64,000 nucleotides of DNA. Source: Chitinophagales bacterium (GTDB lineage Bacteria > Bacteroidota > Bacteroidia > Chitinophagales > UBA2359). This document shows positions 55,384-64,000 of the stretch, in pieces. The position numbers were made by a program, and so were the translations under genes. The stretch spans positions 18,501 through 82,500 of the forward strand of contig JACJXU010000002.1 in NCBI GenBank assembly GCA_020636475.1, in the 5' to 3' direction. Position 1 is the stretch's first letter. Each line of letters starts with the position of its first letter. A model generated the notes under the pieces. That model did no database searches, had not been told where the DNA came from, and saw only the letters and a list, made by a program, of their open reading frames with translations.

Positions 55384-56736
55384 ATGAAAGGATTTATAGA
55401 AACTATAAAAAATATCTGGAAAATTAAAGAATTGCGCGATAAGATACTTTACACCTTCGCCTTGATATTGGTGTATCGTATTGGTTCGTACATCGTATTG
55501 CCCGGTATAGACCCAAATGCTTTGGCACAATTCCAATCTACCGGAAGACAAGGCGGATTATTGGGCTTAATTGATATGTTTGTAGGAGGTTCTTTCTTAA
55601 GAGCTTCCGTTTTTGCATTAGGCGTAATGCCCTACATCTCAGCATCTATTGCGATGCAGTTGCTTACTTTAGCCGTGCCGTATTTCCAAAAAATGCAGAA
55701 AGAAGGCGAAAGTGGGCGCAAACGCATTAACGAAATTACAAGATATCTTACCGTAGGTGTTACGCTTTTCCAAGCTGTGGGCTATGTTACCTTCCTGCGC
55801 TCTACCGTAGGCGATGCTATTGTCCTCAACTCACCTTTCTTGTTTGCGCTATCCACAGGCGTGGTGCTTACTGCCGGAACGATATTCTGTATGTGGCTGG
55901 GCGAAAAAATTACCGACAGAGGTATCGGAAACGGTATTTCTATTCTGATAATGGTGGGTATTATTGCCCGATTGCCTTTTGCATTAGCAGCAGAAATGGG
56001 CGCGAGAATGTCAGCCGGAGGCGGTGGATTAATCTTTATGCTTATTGAGTTGGCTTTGCTTATTGTAGTAGTAGGAGTAACAGTAATGTTGGTACAAGGT
56101 GTGCGCAAAATTCCGGTAAACTATGCCAAACGCATTGTTGGAAATCGTCAGTACGGCGGTGTGCGCCAATACATTCCTTTGCGCGTAAATGCCGCAGGGG
56201 TAATGCCAATCATTTTTGCACAAGCATTAATGTTTATACCATCGTTTGTAGGACAGTTTTTTCCGAACTCTTCTTTCGGGCAAAGTTTATCCAGCGGACA
56301 GTTTTATTACTCGGCTTGGTACAATATTTCATTTTTCTTGTTAATCGTACTCTTCACGTATTTCTACACGGCACTTATTATAAATCCTACCCAAATTGCC
56401 GATGATATGAAACGCAACAATGGCTTTATTCCCGGCGTAAAACCCGGAAGAAAAACTGCCGAGTTTATAGATACTATTTTATCAAGAATTACTTTGCCCG
56501 GTTCTATTTTCTTAGGGATTATAGCCATTTTGCCAATTTTTGCCAGACTATTGGGGATAAACACACAGTTTTCTCAATTTTATGGCGGGACTTCGCTATT
56601 GATTATGGTTGCCGTAATTTTAGATACATTACAACAAATAGAAAGCTATTTGCTAATGCGCCATTATGATGGATTGATGGAAGGTGGAAATAGAATAAAA
56701 GGACGAGCGGCAGGTGCCTTGGGTACACAAGTGTAA
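55384..56736 (+). CDS. secY: protein translocase subunit SecY
   Basis: 450 residues with ten membrane helices. MKGFIETIKNIWKIKELRDK, the plug and helix 2 region GGSFLRASVFALGVMPYISA and the cytoplasmic loop RQYGGVRQYIPLRVNAAGVM are characteristic, and the C-terminus has MEGGNRIKGRAAG. It forms the Sec channel through which T9SS cargo first crosses the inner membrane. A strong hairpin follows the gene. Confidence 0.98.
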   Translation: MKGFIETIKNIWKIKELRDKILYTFALILVYRIGSYIVLPGIDPNALAQFQSTGRQGGLLGLIDMFVGGSFLRASVFALGVMPYISASIAMQLLTLAVPYFQKMQKEGESGRKRINEITRYLTVGVTLFQAVGYVTFLRSTVGDAIVLNSPFLFALSTGVVLTAGTIFCMWLGEKITDRGIGNGISILIMVGIIARLPFALAAEMGARMSAGGGGLIFMLIELALLIVVVGVTVMLVQGVRKIPVNYAKRIVGNRQYGGVRQYIPLRVNAAGVMPIIFAQALMFIPSFVGQFFPNSSFGQSLSSGQFYYSAWYNISFFLLIVLFTYFYTALIINPTQIADDMKRNNGFIPGVKPGRKTAEFIDTILSRITLPGSIFLGIIAILPIFARLLGINTQFSQFYGGTSLLIMVAVILDTLQQIESYLLMRHYDGLMEGGNRIKGRAAGALGTQV

Positions 56737-56781
56737 TATCTACTAAAAAATGATGTTTAGAAATTAATGAATAAATGCCTG

Positions 56782-56816
56782 AAATTATCCCTCCACGATT
56801 TGTGTGAGGGATAATT
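56782..56816 (+). terminator. strong hairpin between secY and map
   Basis: AAATTATCCCTC and GAGGGATAATTT form a perfect 12-bp stem, extended by CAC/GTG inside. There is no long T tract after it, only TTAATAAATAT. It could be a partial terminator or an RNA processing site dividing the spc-type block from the downstream alpha-type block. Confidence 0.5.
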
Positions 56817-56847
56817 TAATAAATATAGAATAGTTCTTTAAAAAATT

Positions 56848-57648
56848 ATGTTGTATTATAAAACCCCTGAAGAAGTTGAACTGATGCGTGAAAGCAATTT
56901 ATTGGTTTCGAAAACACATGCAGCAGTAGCTTCTTTTATAAAACCCGGACGTACTACCGATTACTTGGATAATATTGCAGAAAGCTTTATTCGAGACCAT
57001 CAAGCGATACCCGCCTTCAAAGGCTACAACGATTTTCCGGCAACTTTGTGTATTTCTGTAAACGAGCAAGTAGTACATGGAATTCCCGGCAAGAGAGAGT
57101 TGCGCGAAGGCGATGTTGTATCGATAGACTGTGGTGTAGAAAAAAATAATTATTTTGGCGATTCGGCTTATACCTATGCCTTAGGTGAAATAGCACCTGC
57201 CAAAATGAAACTCTTGCGCATTACCAAAGAAGCTTTGTACAAAGGTATAGAGCAGGCAAGAAGTGGTAATCGCGTAGGAGATATATCGTATGCGATACAG
57301 TTTCATTCCGAAAAGATGAATGGCTACGGTGTAGTTCGCGATTTAGTAGGACATGGTATTGGTCGCCATTTGCACGAAAGTCCCAGTGTACCCAATTTCG
57401 GTAAAAAAAATGCAGGCTTGCGTTTGAAAAAAGGTTTGGTCATCGCCATAGAACCGATGATTAACTTAGGTGCTTATCAGGTTATTCAAGAAGAAGACGG
57501 CTGGACAATAACGACTAAGGATAAAACAATTTCTGCACACTACGAACATACTGTGGCAATATGTACGGGCGAAGCAGATATACTAAGTACGTTTAAATTT
57601 TTGGAAGAAGAAATTAAAAAGAATATTGAACTTGTAGAAATTCAATAA
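56848..57648 (+). CDS. map: methionine aminopeptidase, type I
   Basis: 266 residues. Metal ligands lie in the conserved segments VSIDCGVEKNNYFGDSAYTY (two Asp), LVGHGIGRHLHESPSVPNFG (His), AIEPMINLG (Glu) and AHYEHTVAI (Glu). It removes the initiator methionine cotranslationally at the tunnel exit. Located 111 bases after secY, after the hairpin. Confidence 0.98.
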   Translation: MLYYKTPEEVELMRESNLLVSKTHAAVASFIKPGRTTDYLDNIAESFIRDHQAIPAFKGYNDFPATLCISVNEQVVHGIPGKRELREGDVVSIDCGVEKNNYFGDSAYTYALGEIAPAKMKLLRITKEALYKGIEQARSGNRVGDISYAIQFHSEKMNGYGVVRDLVGHGIGRHLHESPSVPNFGKKNAGLRLKKGLVIAIEPMINLGAYQVIQEEDGWTITTKDKTISAHYEHTVAICTGEADILSTFKFLEEEIKKNIELVEIQ

Positions 57649-57663
57649 AAACATGTATCTTTG
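57632..57663 (+). promoter_or_regulatory. internal promoter before infA
   Basis: TTG (57632-57634), 21 bases, then TATCTTTG (57656-57663), a good Bacteroidota-type promoter at the end of map. It would give the infA-rpmJ-rpsM-rpsK-rpsD-rpoA-rplQ part its own transcription start; the leader is about 11 bases. Confidence 0.6.
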
Positions 57664-57680
57664 CACTCTGATTTAAAAAC

Positions 57681-57899
57681 ATGGGTAAACAAGACGTAAT
57701 AAAACAAGACGGAATAGTGGTTGAGTCACTTGGAAATGCCAAATTTAGAGTGCGTTTGCAGAATGGGCACGAATTGATAAGCCATATTGCCGGAAAAATG
57801 CGTATGAATTATATTAGAATTCTTCCCGGCGATAAAGTGGCGATAGAAATGTCTCCCTACGACTTAACCAAAGGACGAATTGTTTATAGGTATAAATAA
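57681..57899 (+). CDS. infA: translation initiation factor IF-1
   Basis: 72 residues, standard length. S1-like OB fold with [40 protein letters not shown] and [14 protein letters not shown]. It binds the 30S A site during initiation. Confidence 0.98.
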   Translation: MGKQDVIKQDGIVVESLGNAKFRVRLQNGHELISHIAGKMRMNYIRILPGDKVAIEMSPYDLTKGRIVYRYK

Positions 57900-57928
57900 A
57901 AATAATTAAAATTTAAAAAAATAAAGCG

Positions 57929-58045
57929 ATGAAAGTAAGACCTTCCATCAAAAAAAGAACTGCCGAATGTCGTATAGTAAGACGCAAAGGCAAATTGTAT
58001 GTTATTAACAAAAAAAATCCTAAATACAAACAAAGACAAGGATAA
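57929..58045 (+). CDS. rpmJ: 50S ribosomal protein L36, zinc-free form
   Basis: 38 residues. [20 protein letters not shown] is followed by [18 protein letters not shown]. The usual zinc ligands are lost: Cys11 is Thr, Cys27 is Asn and His33 is Tyr, leaving only Cys14. This is the zinc-independent variant seen in other Bacteroidota. The gene sits between infA and rpsM as expected. Confidence 0.96.
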   Translation: MKVRPSIKKRTAECRIVRRKGKLYVINKKNPKYKQRQG

Positions 58046-58058
58046 TAAAAACTAAATT

Positions 58059-58436
58059 ATGGCACGTATAGCTGGTATAGATCTTCCGCGCAATAAAAGA
58101 GGTCCGTTTGCGCTGCAATATATCTACGGAATAGGACGCACCAAAGCTTATGAGTTGTTGGAAAACGCTCAGGTGGACATCAACAAAAAAGTGAACGATT
58201 GGTCTGATGAAGACATCACCAACATTCGCGCGGTTATTGCCGATATGAAAGTAGAAGGGCAATTGCGCTCCGAAGTACAAATGGATATTAAACGATTAAT
58301 GGATATCGCTTGTTACCGCGGCTTGCGCCACAGAAAAGGCTTGCCGGTGCGTGGTCAAAATACCCAAACCAACGCGCGTACCCGTAAAGGAAAGCGTAAA
58401 ACAGTAGCCGGTAAAAAGAAAGCACCTAAAAAATAA
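58059..58436 (+). CDS. rpsM: 30S ribosomal protein S13
   Basis: 125 residues. [38 protein letters not shown], then [20 protein letters not shown] and a basic tail with [16 protein letters not shown]13 contacts S19 and the central bridges of the ribosome. Confidence 0.98.
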   Translation: MARIAGIDLPRNKRGPFALQYIYGIGRTKAYELLENAQVDINKKVNDWSDEDITNIRAVIADMKVEGQLRSEVQMDIKRLMDIACYRGLRHRKGLPVRGQNTQTNARTRKGKRKTVAGKKKAPKK

Positions 58437-58513
58437 TTAATCATTCGGACGAAGAAGTGTTGCAATATAGTCCTGTTCACACATTTGTCCTTATTTATAA
58501 TAGCTAAAGAATT

Positions 58514-58906
58514 ATGGCAAAAACACAAAAAAAAGTTGTTAAAAAAAGAGTTGTAAAAGTAGGTGCCGAAGGAAAAGTGTTCATCCAAGCTAGCTTTAAC
58601 AACCTAATTATAAGCTTTACAAACATGGAAGGCGATGTTATTTCGTGGGGTTCTGCGGGTAAAGCAGGCTTTCGTGGCTCTAAAAAAAATACCCCTTATG
58701 CTGCGCAAATGGCAACCACCGATGCCGCAAAAGTGGCTTATGATGCGGGTATGCGCAGAGCCGAAGTATTTGTAAAAGGTCCCGGCTCCGGTCGCGAGTC
58801 TGCTATTCGTACGGTAGCAAACAGTGGCATAGAAGTAACGCTTATCAAAGATGTAACACCGCTACCACACAACGGTTGTCGTCCGCCTAAAAGAAGAAGA
58901 GTTTAA
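58514..58906 (+). CDS. rpsK: 30S ribosomal protein S11
   Basis: 130 residues. A lysine-rich start ([10 protein letters not shown]), then [40 protein letters not shown] and [18 protein letters not shown]11 lies on the 30S platform near the E-site mRNA. A spacer of 77 bases after rpsM holds no feature that I can recognise. Confidence 0.98.
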   Translation: MAKTQKKVVKKRVVKVGAEGKVFIQASFNNLIISFTNMEGDVISWGSAGKAGFRGSKKNTPYAAQMATTDAAKVAYDAGMRRAEVFVKGPGSGRESAIRTVANSGIEVTLIKDVTPLPHNGCRPPKRRRV

Positions 58907-58928
58907 ACAATAAAAAAATACTATTATA

Positions 58929-59534
58929 ATGGCAAGATATACTGGACCCACCACTAAAATAGCCCGTAAATTTGGCGAAGCTATTTTTGGACACGATAAA
59001 TCATTTGAACGCAGAAAATATCCTCCCGGACAACACGGCTTATCCCGCAAACGCAAAGCCGGCTCCGAATTTGCGCAACAATTAAAAGAAAAACAAAAAG
59101 CAAAACATACTTACGGCTTGTTGGAACGCCAATTCCGCAATTTGTTTGAAGCTGCCAACCGCCACGAAGGCGTAACGGGTACCAACTTGTTGCAAGCCCT
59201 TGAGTCGCGCTTAGATAACTTGGTGTACCGAGCAGGTTTTGCCCCGAGCCGCCGTGCTGCGCGTCAATTGGTTGTACACAAACATATTAAAGTAAACGGC
59301 GAAGTCTGTAATGTTCCTTCGCGCATAATGCGTCCCGGCGAACAAATAAGCGTAAGAGAACGCTCTAAAAACTTAGACGTAGTAAACTCCGCTATTGGAC
59401 AAAGAGGAAAAGGCTTCCCTTGGATAGAGTGGAACGGCGAAACAATGACCGCTACTTATTTGCATAAACCCGAACGTGAAAATATTCCCGAAAATATCAA
59501 CGAACAGCTGATAGTAGAGTTGTATTCTAAGTAA
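58929..59534 (+). CDS. rpsD: 30S ribosomal protein S4
   Basis: 201 residues. [34 protein letters not shown], and the S4 RNA-binding domain [20 protein letters not shown]. There is no zinc-binding Cys cluster near the N-terminus. It is one of the two primary 16S-binding proteins that initiate assembly. Confidence 0.98.
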   Translation: MARYTGPTTKIARKFGEAIFGHDKSFERRKYPPGQHGLSRKRKAGSEFAQQLKEKQKAKHTYGLLERQFRNLFEAANRHEGVTGTNLLQALESRLDNLVYRAGFAPSRRAARQLVVHKHIKVNGEVCNVPSRIMRPGEQISVRERSKNLDVVNSAIGQRGKGFPWIEWNGETMTATYLHKPERENIPENINEQLIVELYSK

Positions 59535-59597
59535 TACTTCCTTTTTCGTATTGTGATATTTTATTCGTTTGTATAGCTAAAAATTTTATAAATAAAC

Positions 59598-60599
59598 ATG
59601 GGATTATTGAATTTCCAAAAACCCGATAAAATTAATCTCCAAAAGGCAGATGACTTTTACGGAATATTTGAGTTTAAACCTTTGGAACCCGGATTTGGCG
59701 TAACCATAGGCAATTCGCTTAGAAGAGTTTTGTTGTCTTCTTTAGAAGGCTATGCCATCACTTCTATCAAAATCTCAGGGGTAGATCACGAATTTACAAC
59801 CCTTAAAGGCGTAATAGAAGATATTCCCGAAATAATACTCAATCTAAAACAAATAAGACTTAAACGCTTAGAAACCTTAGAGCAAAGTGGAGAAATAGAT
59901 AAAATATTTCTTTCGGTAAGTGGGAAAGACCGATTGGTAGCAGGCGATATCGAACAGTTTACCAGTTTATACGAAATAACTAATCCTGAGTTGGTAATAT
60001 GTAATATGGACGCATCGGTGAAATTAGAAATGGAACTGACCATCGAACACGGACGCGGCTATATTCCCGCCGAAGAACACCAAAACGTTGATAAAAGTAT
60101 TGGCACTATAGCCATAGATTCTATCTATACGCCTATTAAAAATGTGAAATACGCCATCGAAAATACGCGTGTAGAACAAAAAACCGATTACGAAAAATTA
60201 ATCATAGAAATAGTAACCGACGGCACTATTCATCCCGAAGAAGCTATCAAGGAAGCAGCCAAAATTCTTATCCAACACTTGATGCTTATTTCCGACGAGA
60301 AAATAACCTTCGATACCAAAGTGGAAGAAGAAGAAAATGTGGTAGATGAACACGTGTTGCAAATGCGTAAGCTCCTAAAAACCAGTTTGGAAGATATGGA
60401 TTTGTCGGTACGTGCCTACAACTGTCTTAAAGCTGCCAAAATCAACACACTTGGCGAATTGGTGCAGTACGATACCAATGCTTTGATGAAATTCCGCAAC
60501 TTTGGACGCAAATCTATGTTGGAAATAGAACAGTTGGTAATAGACAAAGGCTTGTCTTTTGGCATGGATTTATCAAAATACAAATTAGACGAAGAATAG
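59598..60599 (+). CDS. rpoA: RNA polymerase subunit alpha
   Basis: 333 residues. The N-terminal dimerisation domain has [20 protein letters not shown], and the C-terminal domain has [20 protein letters not shown] and [18 protein letters not shown]. The latter contacts UP-element DNA and activators. Between rpsD and rplQ, as in most bacteria. Confidence 0.98.
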   Translation: MGLLNFQKPDKINLQKADDFYGIFEFKPLEPGFGVTIGNSLRRVLLSSLEGYAITSIKISGVDHEFTTLKGVIEDIPEIILNLKQIRLKRLETLEQSGEIDKIFLSVSGKDRLVAGDIEQFTSLYEITNPELVICNMDASVKLEMELTIEHGRGYIPAEEHQNVDKSIGTIAIDSIYTPIKNVKYAIENTRVEQKTDYEKLIIEIVTDGTIHPEEAIKEAAKILIQHLMLISDEKITFDTKVEEEENVVDEHVLQMRKLLKTSLEDMDLSVRAYNCLKAAKINTLGELVQYDTNALMKFRNFGRKSMLEIEQLVIDKGLSFGMDLSKYKLDEE

Positions 60600-60654
60600 C
60601 ATTTTTTAATTTAGAAAAAAGGTATAACTACCTCAAATATATTTGTAATTAATC

Positions 60655-61107
60655 ATGAGACACGGAAATAAAATAAATCACTTAGGCAGAACTTACAGCC
60701 ACCGCAAGGCAATGTTGTCTAATATGGCAAGTTCTCTAATATTGCACAAAAGAATAACCACCACTTTGGCAAAAGCAAAGGAATTGCGCAAATTTGTAGA
60801 ACCTTTGGTAACAAAATCAAAAGTGAACGAAACCCACAACCGCCGCGTAGTGTTTAAATACCTCAACAACAAATACGCCGTAAAGGAATTGTTCGATACC
60901 GTAGCACCCAAAGTTGGCGACCGCCCCGGAGGTTACACACGTATTATTCGGTTGGGCTATCGTTTGGGCGACAATGCCGAAACTTGCTTGATAGAGTTGG
61001 TGGATTTCAACGAATTGATGTTGAGTGAAAAAACAAGCAAAACGCGCCGTGGAACACGCAGAGGCAGAAAAAAATCTTCCACCAACGAAAGCCAATCAGC
61101 AGAATAA
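60655..61107 (+). CDS. rplQ: 50S ribosomal protein L17
   Basis: 150 residues. [40 protein letters not shown] and the [20 protein letters not shown] region, with a tail extended beyond the core ([20 protein letters not shown]). It is the last gene of the cluster. Confidence 0.98.
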   Translation: MRHGNKINHLGRTYSHRKAMLSNMASSLILHKRITTTLAKAKELRKFVEPLVTKSKVNETHNRRVVFKYLNNKYAVKELFDTVAPKVGDRPGGYTRIIRLGYRLGDNAETCLIELVDFNELMLSEKTSKTRRGTRRGRKKSSTNESQSAE

Positions 61108-61133
61108 ATTTTAAAATTAAAAAATATATCGCT

Positions 61134-61164
61134 AAAACCGTTTCTGAAAAGAAACGGTTTTTTT
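61134..61164 (+). terminator. rho-independent terminator closing the ribosomal cluster
   Basis: A 12-bp perfect stem (AAAACCGTTTCT / AGAAACGGTTTT) with a GAAA tetraloop, followed by a T run, 27 bases after rplQ. Confidence 0.92.
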
Positions 61165-61182
61165 GTATAAAATTGTGAAATC

Positions 61183-61836
61183 ATGTCTTTAAAAAATCTT
61201 GTGGAAATAATGCTGTTAGCTTTAGTTTTTGCATCGTGCGAGCATAAAATTTGCCCCCAAGACAAGCAAGTAGGCACAGTAGAAATGCAAACAAATGCCA
61301 AAGAATTTGTTCCCTATACCTCAAATGATACTTTGCAGTTTTTAAACGAGCAAGCACAGTTAATGCAACTCTTTGAAATAGAAAATATCCATAATTTTCA
61401 CGAAAAATTGTGTGTTAAGCACCTTTGCACAGAACCGCAATTTGATGGAGAAAGCAGCTGCGAATATGTTGCGGCTGAGTCTAAAAAGTGGGTTTTTGCC
61501 AATGCTTCCCAAGATGTCGTTTTAGATATTAGCCTTTTCCCCAATATCTACACAAGCGATACCATAGTAATGTACTACCAATTTGGCATAACACTATCCA
61601 TAAACGAAGCGGTAGGAATGGGAAATGCCGTAGCAGATGCCCAAAATGCAGATAGTCTTTTGTTGGTTTCTCAACTCCCAAACCCCTTGCTTAAAGTGGA
61701 CACAGTCGTAATTAAGAATGAATTATTTCAAAATGTTTTACAAATACAAAGCCCGGCAATAAAACTCTATTACCAAGTGGAAAAAGGCTTAATCGGTTTT
61801 GAAGATGGTGAACATCAGTGGGTGTTAGTCAACTGA
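61183..61836 (+). CDS. lipoprotein of unknown function
   Basis: 217 residues. Lipobox LVFASC (Cys about residue 19) follows the signal MSLKNLVEIMLLALVF. The body contains cysteine pairs (KHLCTEPQFDGESSCEY) and an acidic Asp/Asn-rich part. No domain is recognised. It begins 19 bases after the cluster terminator and overlaps the 3' end of the convergent patatin gene by 12 bases. Confidence 0.65.
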   Translation: MSLKNLVEIMLLALVFASCEHKICPQDKQVGTVEMQTNAKEFVPYTSNDTLQFLNEQAQLMQLFEIENIHNFHEKLCVKHLCTEPQFDGESSCEYVAAESKKWVFANASQDVVLDISLFPNIYTSDTIVMYYQFGITLSINEAVGMGNAVADAQNADSLLLVSQLPNPLLKVDTVVIKNELFQNVLQIQSPAIKLYYQVEKGLIGFEDGEHQWVLVN

Positions 61837-62634
61837 AGGCGAAGGTAGCGTATAGCCGGCTTTTTCAAGCTGCGCTAAAATTCTGTCCATATTATTCATT
61901 GTATGCCGATAGCCAATGTCAAAAATTTCTTCAGCCTTGTTAAAATCGAAGAGACTAAACTGAAAAACTTCTTCCGGCTCAATAATAACCGGACATTGGT
62001 GCAGCGAAGGAGCAGTATTGTTCCACAAAATCAAATCGAAGCAACGTTGTCCTATTTCAAAAATATTGTCCAAATCACTACTATAGCCGTGCGGATTTAC
62101 GTTCACCCCAATAAAAGGAATATTCGCTTTTTGCAGCGGTGCAATCGGTAAATTGTTTATCAAGCCACCGTCCACATACAAATCTTCATTAATTGCGATA
62201 GGCTGAAAAATAAGCGGAATTGCCGAAGATGCCATCACCACTTCACTCAAGTTTCCTTCGTTAATAATCTCCGCAGTGCCTTTTTTTAAGTTTGATACAG
62301 CAATATAAAGTTGCTTTGAGAGCGAGGCAAAATTATTTTCGGGAACATATTTTTTGATAATTTTGTCCAACAAAGTTAATTGAGTAAACCCACCACCGCC
62401 AAGAATATTAAAACTCACGCCCAATCTAAAAATATCGAATAAACTTGTTTCTTCGGCAATTTCCAGCATGTTTTTCGGCGAAATACCCGAAGCGTATAAA
62501 GCTCCTACAATAGAGCCAGCACTGGCACCACTAATATAATCAAACACAATACCTCTTTCTTCAAGAGCTTTCAAAATGCCAATATGCGCCCAGCCTCTTG
62601 CGCCGCCGCCACATAATGCAATACCTATTTTCAA
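61825..62634 (-). CDS. patatin-like phospholipase
   Basis: About 269 residues from a TTG at 62634, chosen because it gives the family-typical start MKIGIALCGGGARGWAHIGI. A longer frame beginning at 62748 adds an unusual AT-rich leader and overlaps the divergent gene. Oxyanion-hole glycines in GGGARG, the nucleophile in GASAGSIVG and the catalytic Asp in VDGGLINNLP form the patatin dyad. It should hydrolyse acyl esters of phospholipids. No signal peptide is evident. Confidence 0.85.
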   Translation of the reverse strand: MKIGIALCGGGARGWAHIGILKALEERGIVFDYISGASAGSIVGALYASGISPKNMLEIAEETSLFDIFRLGVSFNILGGGGFTQLTLLDKIIKKYVPENNFASLSKQLYIAVSNLKKGTAEIINEGNLSEVVMASSAIPLIFQPIAINEDLYVDGGLINNLPIAPLQKANIPFIGVNVNPHGYSSDLDNIFEIGQRCFDLILWNNTAPSLHQCPVIIEPEEVFQFSLFDFNKAEEIFDIGYRHTMNNMDRILAQLEKAGYTLPSPSVD

Positions 62635-62854
62635 AATACAAAAATTTAAAAATGATAAAAATAAAGTTTGAAAAATACTTCTAATGCGTACAAAACAATG
62701 CCTTGCGGAAAAACATTTCAAAATATTTAAAAAAAATATAGAAAACATTTTTGATTACCCCAAGAATGTAATAAATTTAAACAGCACATCATTTTATAGA
62801 AAATTAAAGGCGCAAAGACCTCAATTTTGTTCAAAAAAACGCAAAAATAAAACA

Positions 62855-63619
62855 ATGCCGCATAAATATTTTTTAGCAAAAAAAAATTTTCTTTTTGCAT
62901 GTATATGCCTGCTATTGCTAAGTGCGTGTACCAAACAACTACACCTCGCCGAAATAGCCAATCAGCACATAGAAATGAACGATACCCAAGCCCAAAATGA
63001 TGTGATAAACAAACTAATTGCTCCTTACAAAACCGGTATGGAGGAAGAAATGAATCAGATAATAGCACGCGTAGAAACGCCTCTTACCAAACAAAAACCC
63101 GAAAGCACTCTCGGCAACATTTGCGCCGATGCTATGCTGTGGGCTGCCCAAAAGAACGACTCTCTTCACAACATAGACTTCGCCATTTCCAACTACGGCG
63201 GCTTGCGTATTCTCGAAATAAACGGCAATATTACACGCGGCAAAGTTTTTGAACTAATGCCCTTCGATAACACACTCACGGTAGTTTCCATAGACAGCAC
63301 TACCTTGTACGCTTGGCTCTCGCACATTGCAAGTCAAGGCGGCTGGCCCATTTCCGAAGGAATAAGTATGCGCATAGATACGCTGCATTGGCAAGCAAAC
63401 GACATTCGGCTACACGGAAAACCCATAACCAACAATCGAATGTATCAAGTTGCTACCAGCGATTATTTGGCAAATGGCGGAGATAATTGTAGTTTTTTAA
63501 TAGGAAAAGAAAATCAGAACTTAGGCATATTGCTGCGCGATATTTTAATGGAATATTTTGCAGACACACCACAACCCATTGTTAGGCACTTGGAAAATAG
63601 AATAATATATGAGCAGTAG
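62855..63619 (+). CDS. 5'-nucleotidase C-terminal domain lipoprotein
   Basis: About 254 residues from the ATG at 62855; an in-frame ATG at 62684 would place 57 unconserved residues before the signal. The lipobox is LLLLSAC. The body matches the C-terminal substrate-binding domain of 5'-nucleotidases/UshA: LGNICADAMLWAAQ, FAISNYGGLR, ITRGKVFELMPFDNTL and TSDYLANGGDNCSF, with nucleobase-binding aromatics expected in this domain. It overlaps the metallophosphatase gene by 11 bases. Together they form a split periplasmic nucleotidase. Confidence 0.85.
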   Translation: MPHKYFLAKKNFLFACICLLLLSACTKQLHLAEIANQHIEMNDTQAQNDVINKLIAPYKTGMEEEMNQIIARVETPLTKQKPESTLGNICADAMLWAAQKNDSLHNIDFAISNYGGLRILEINGNITRGKVFELMPFDNTLTVVSIDSTTLYAWLSHIASQGGWPISEGISMRIDTLHWQANDIRLHGKPITNNRMYQVATSDYLANGGDNCSFLIGKENQNLGILLRDILMEYFADTPQPIVRHLENRIIYEQ

Positions 63620-64000
63620 AAGAAACTTTATCGAAAAATCCTTGTGGTTAGCCGCCGGAGCAAGTATGCACACACTACTGCCGTTTCCCGTATGGGCGAG
63701 CGATTCCCGCACAGTGCGCTTAACCATCTTGCACACCAACGATGTGCATAGTCGCTTAGAACCTTTTCCCGCCGATGCCGGAAAATACGCAGGATTAGGC
63801 GGTGCCGCGCGGCGAGCAGCTATTGTTCAACAAATACGCCAAACACACGAAAATGTACTACTTTTCGATAGTGGCGATATTCTGCAAGGTACGCCCTACT
63901 TTAATATGTATCACGGCAAACCCGAGTTTGAAATAATGAACGCTATGGCTTACGATGCAGCAACTATTGGCAACCACGACTTTGATAGCGGTATGGAAAA
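63609..64000 (+). CDS. 5'-nucleotidase/metallophosphatase, N-terminal part (cut by window end)
   Basis: 130 codons are present and the frame continues beyond 64000. The N-terminus has a twin-arginine-like signal (SSRRNFIEKSLWLAAG). The calcineurin-like core shows LTILHTNDVHSRLEPF, LFDSGDILQGTPYFN and TIGNHDFDSG, which carry the di-metal ligands Asp, His, Asp, Asn and His. It should remove phosphate from nucleotides in the periplasm, with the upstream gene providing substrate recognition. Confidence 0.93.
   Translation, partial: MSSRRNFIEKSLWLAAGASMHTLLPFPVWASDSRTVRLTILHTNDVHSRLEPFPADAGKYAGLGGAARRAAIVQQIRQTHENVLLFDSGDILQGTPYFNMYHGKPEFEIMNAMAYDAATIGNHDFDSGME

Noticed and set aside
62635..62748. 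Extended N-terminus of the patatin-like protein
   Set aside because: AT-rich, not family-like, and overlapping the opposite gene's upstream region; the TTG at 62634 gives the standard MKIGIAL start.

Overview
The window is a chromosomal segment of a Bacteroidota bacterium, probably a Saprospiria/Chitinophagia-like lineage (the lineage is an inference). The evidence is: several secreted proteins ending in type IX secretion (T9SS) C-terminal sorting domains; promoters of the TTG-N19..22-TAnnTTTG type; A-rich leaders with no Shine-Dalgarno sequence before nearly all ribosomal genes; a str/S10/spc/alpha cluster without tuf or adk; and a zinc-free ribosomal protein L36. The DNA is AT-rich, with the coding DNA visibly richer in GC than the spacers.

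Layout. 1-748: truncated 3-hydroxyacyl-CoA dehydrogenase (minus strand). 749-1609: spacer with the longest copy of a dispersed MITE-like repeat. 1610-7300: two convergent T9SS cargo genes whose stop codons abut, one of them a large amidase-like enzyme. 7614-9438: HSP20 behind a probable sigma-54 promoter, a phasin-like protein and an FkbM methyltransferase. 9498-16924: UbiB/ABC1 kinase, SLC12-type transporter, thyA-folA, and glgB facing them. 16925-19279: decayed DNA with a multiply frameshifted pseudogene, an 82-bp tandem duplication, a thioesterase gene and a detached second copy of its 3' end. 19280-29715: lipoprotein, LuxE-like protein, hutI, an aminotransferase/beta-propeller pair, a PNGase F-like T9SS protein, a leucine-rich-repeat T9SS protein and a YkuK-like protein. 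29916-31855: a lipoprotein gene split by a 1247-bp ISAs1-type insertion sequence with a 12-bp target duplication. 31961-37363: lipoprotein, MITE copy, M32 carboxypeptidase, histidine kinase, ispG. 37472-41312: accessory island with a HEAT-repeat/DNA-methyltransferase fusion overlapping a CfrBI-like restriction endonuclease, a fold-back element, tRNA-Ser(TGA), an orphan AT-rich gene, a gene relic and a third MITE copy. 41431-42423: another secreted protein with a sorting-domain-like tail. 42817-61107: ribosomal protein super-cluster from rpsL to rplQ with fusA, secY, map, infA and rpoA, closed by a strong terminator. 61183-64000: lipoprotein, patatin-like lipase, and a 5'-nucleotidase split into two genes in swapped domain order.

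How the genes work together. thyA and folA form the dTMP/tetrahydrofolate cycle. The ribosomal cluster supplies both subunits, the RNA polymerase alpha subunit, the SecY channel and N-terminal methionine removal. The T9SS cargo proteins are exported by machinery not encoded here. The methyltransferase and endonuclease form a restriction-modification module. Mobile or decayed DNA is concentrated at 945-1500, 17.4-19.3 kb, 30.3-31.6 kb, 32.5-32.8 kb and 37.4-41.3 kb.

I see no rRNA genes, CRISPR array, prophage or replication origin. The most unusual material is the three-copy MITE-like family, the HEAT-methyltransferase/endonuclease pair, the IS with a possible frameshift-controlled transposase, the thioesterase 3'-end duplication, and the sigma-54-like arrangement before HSP20.
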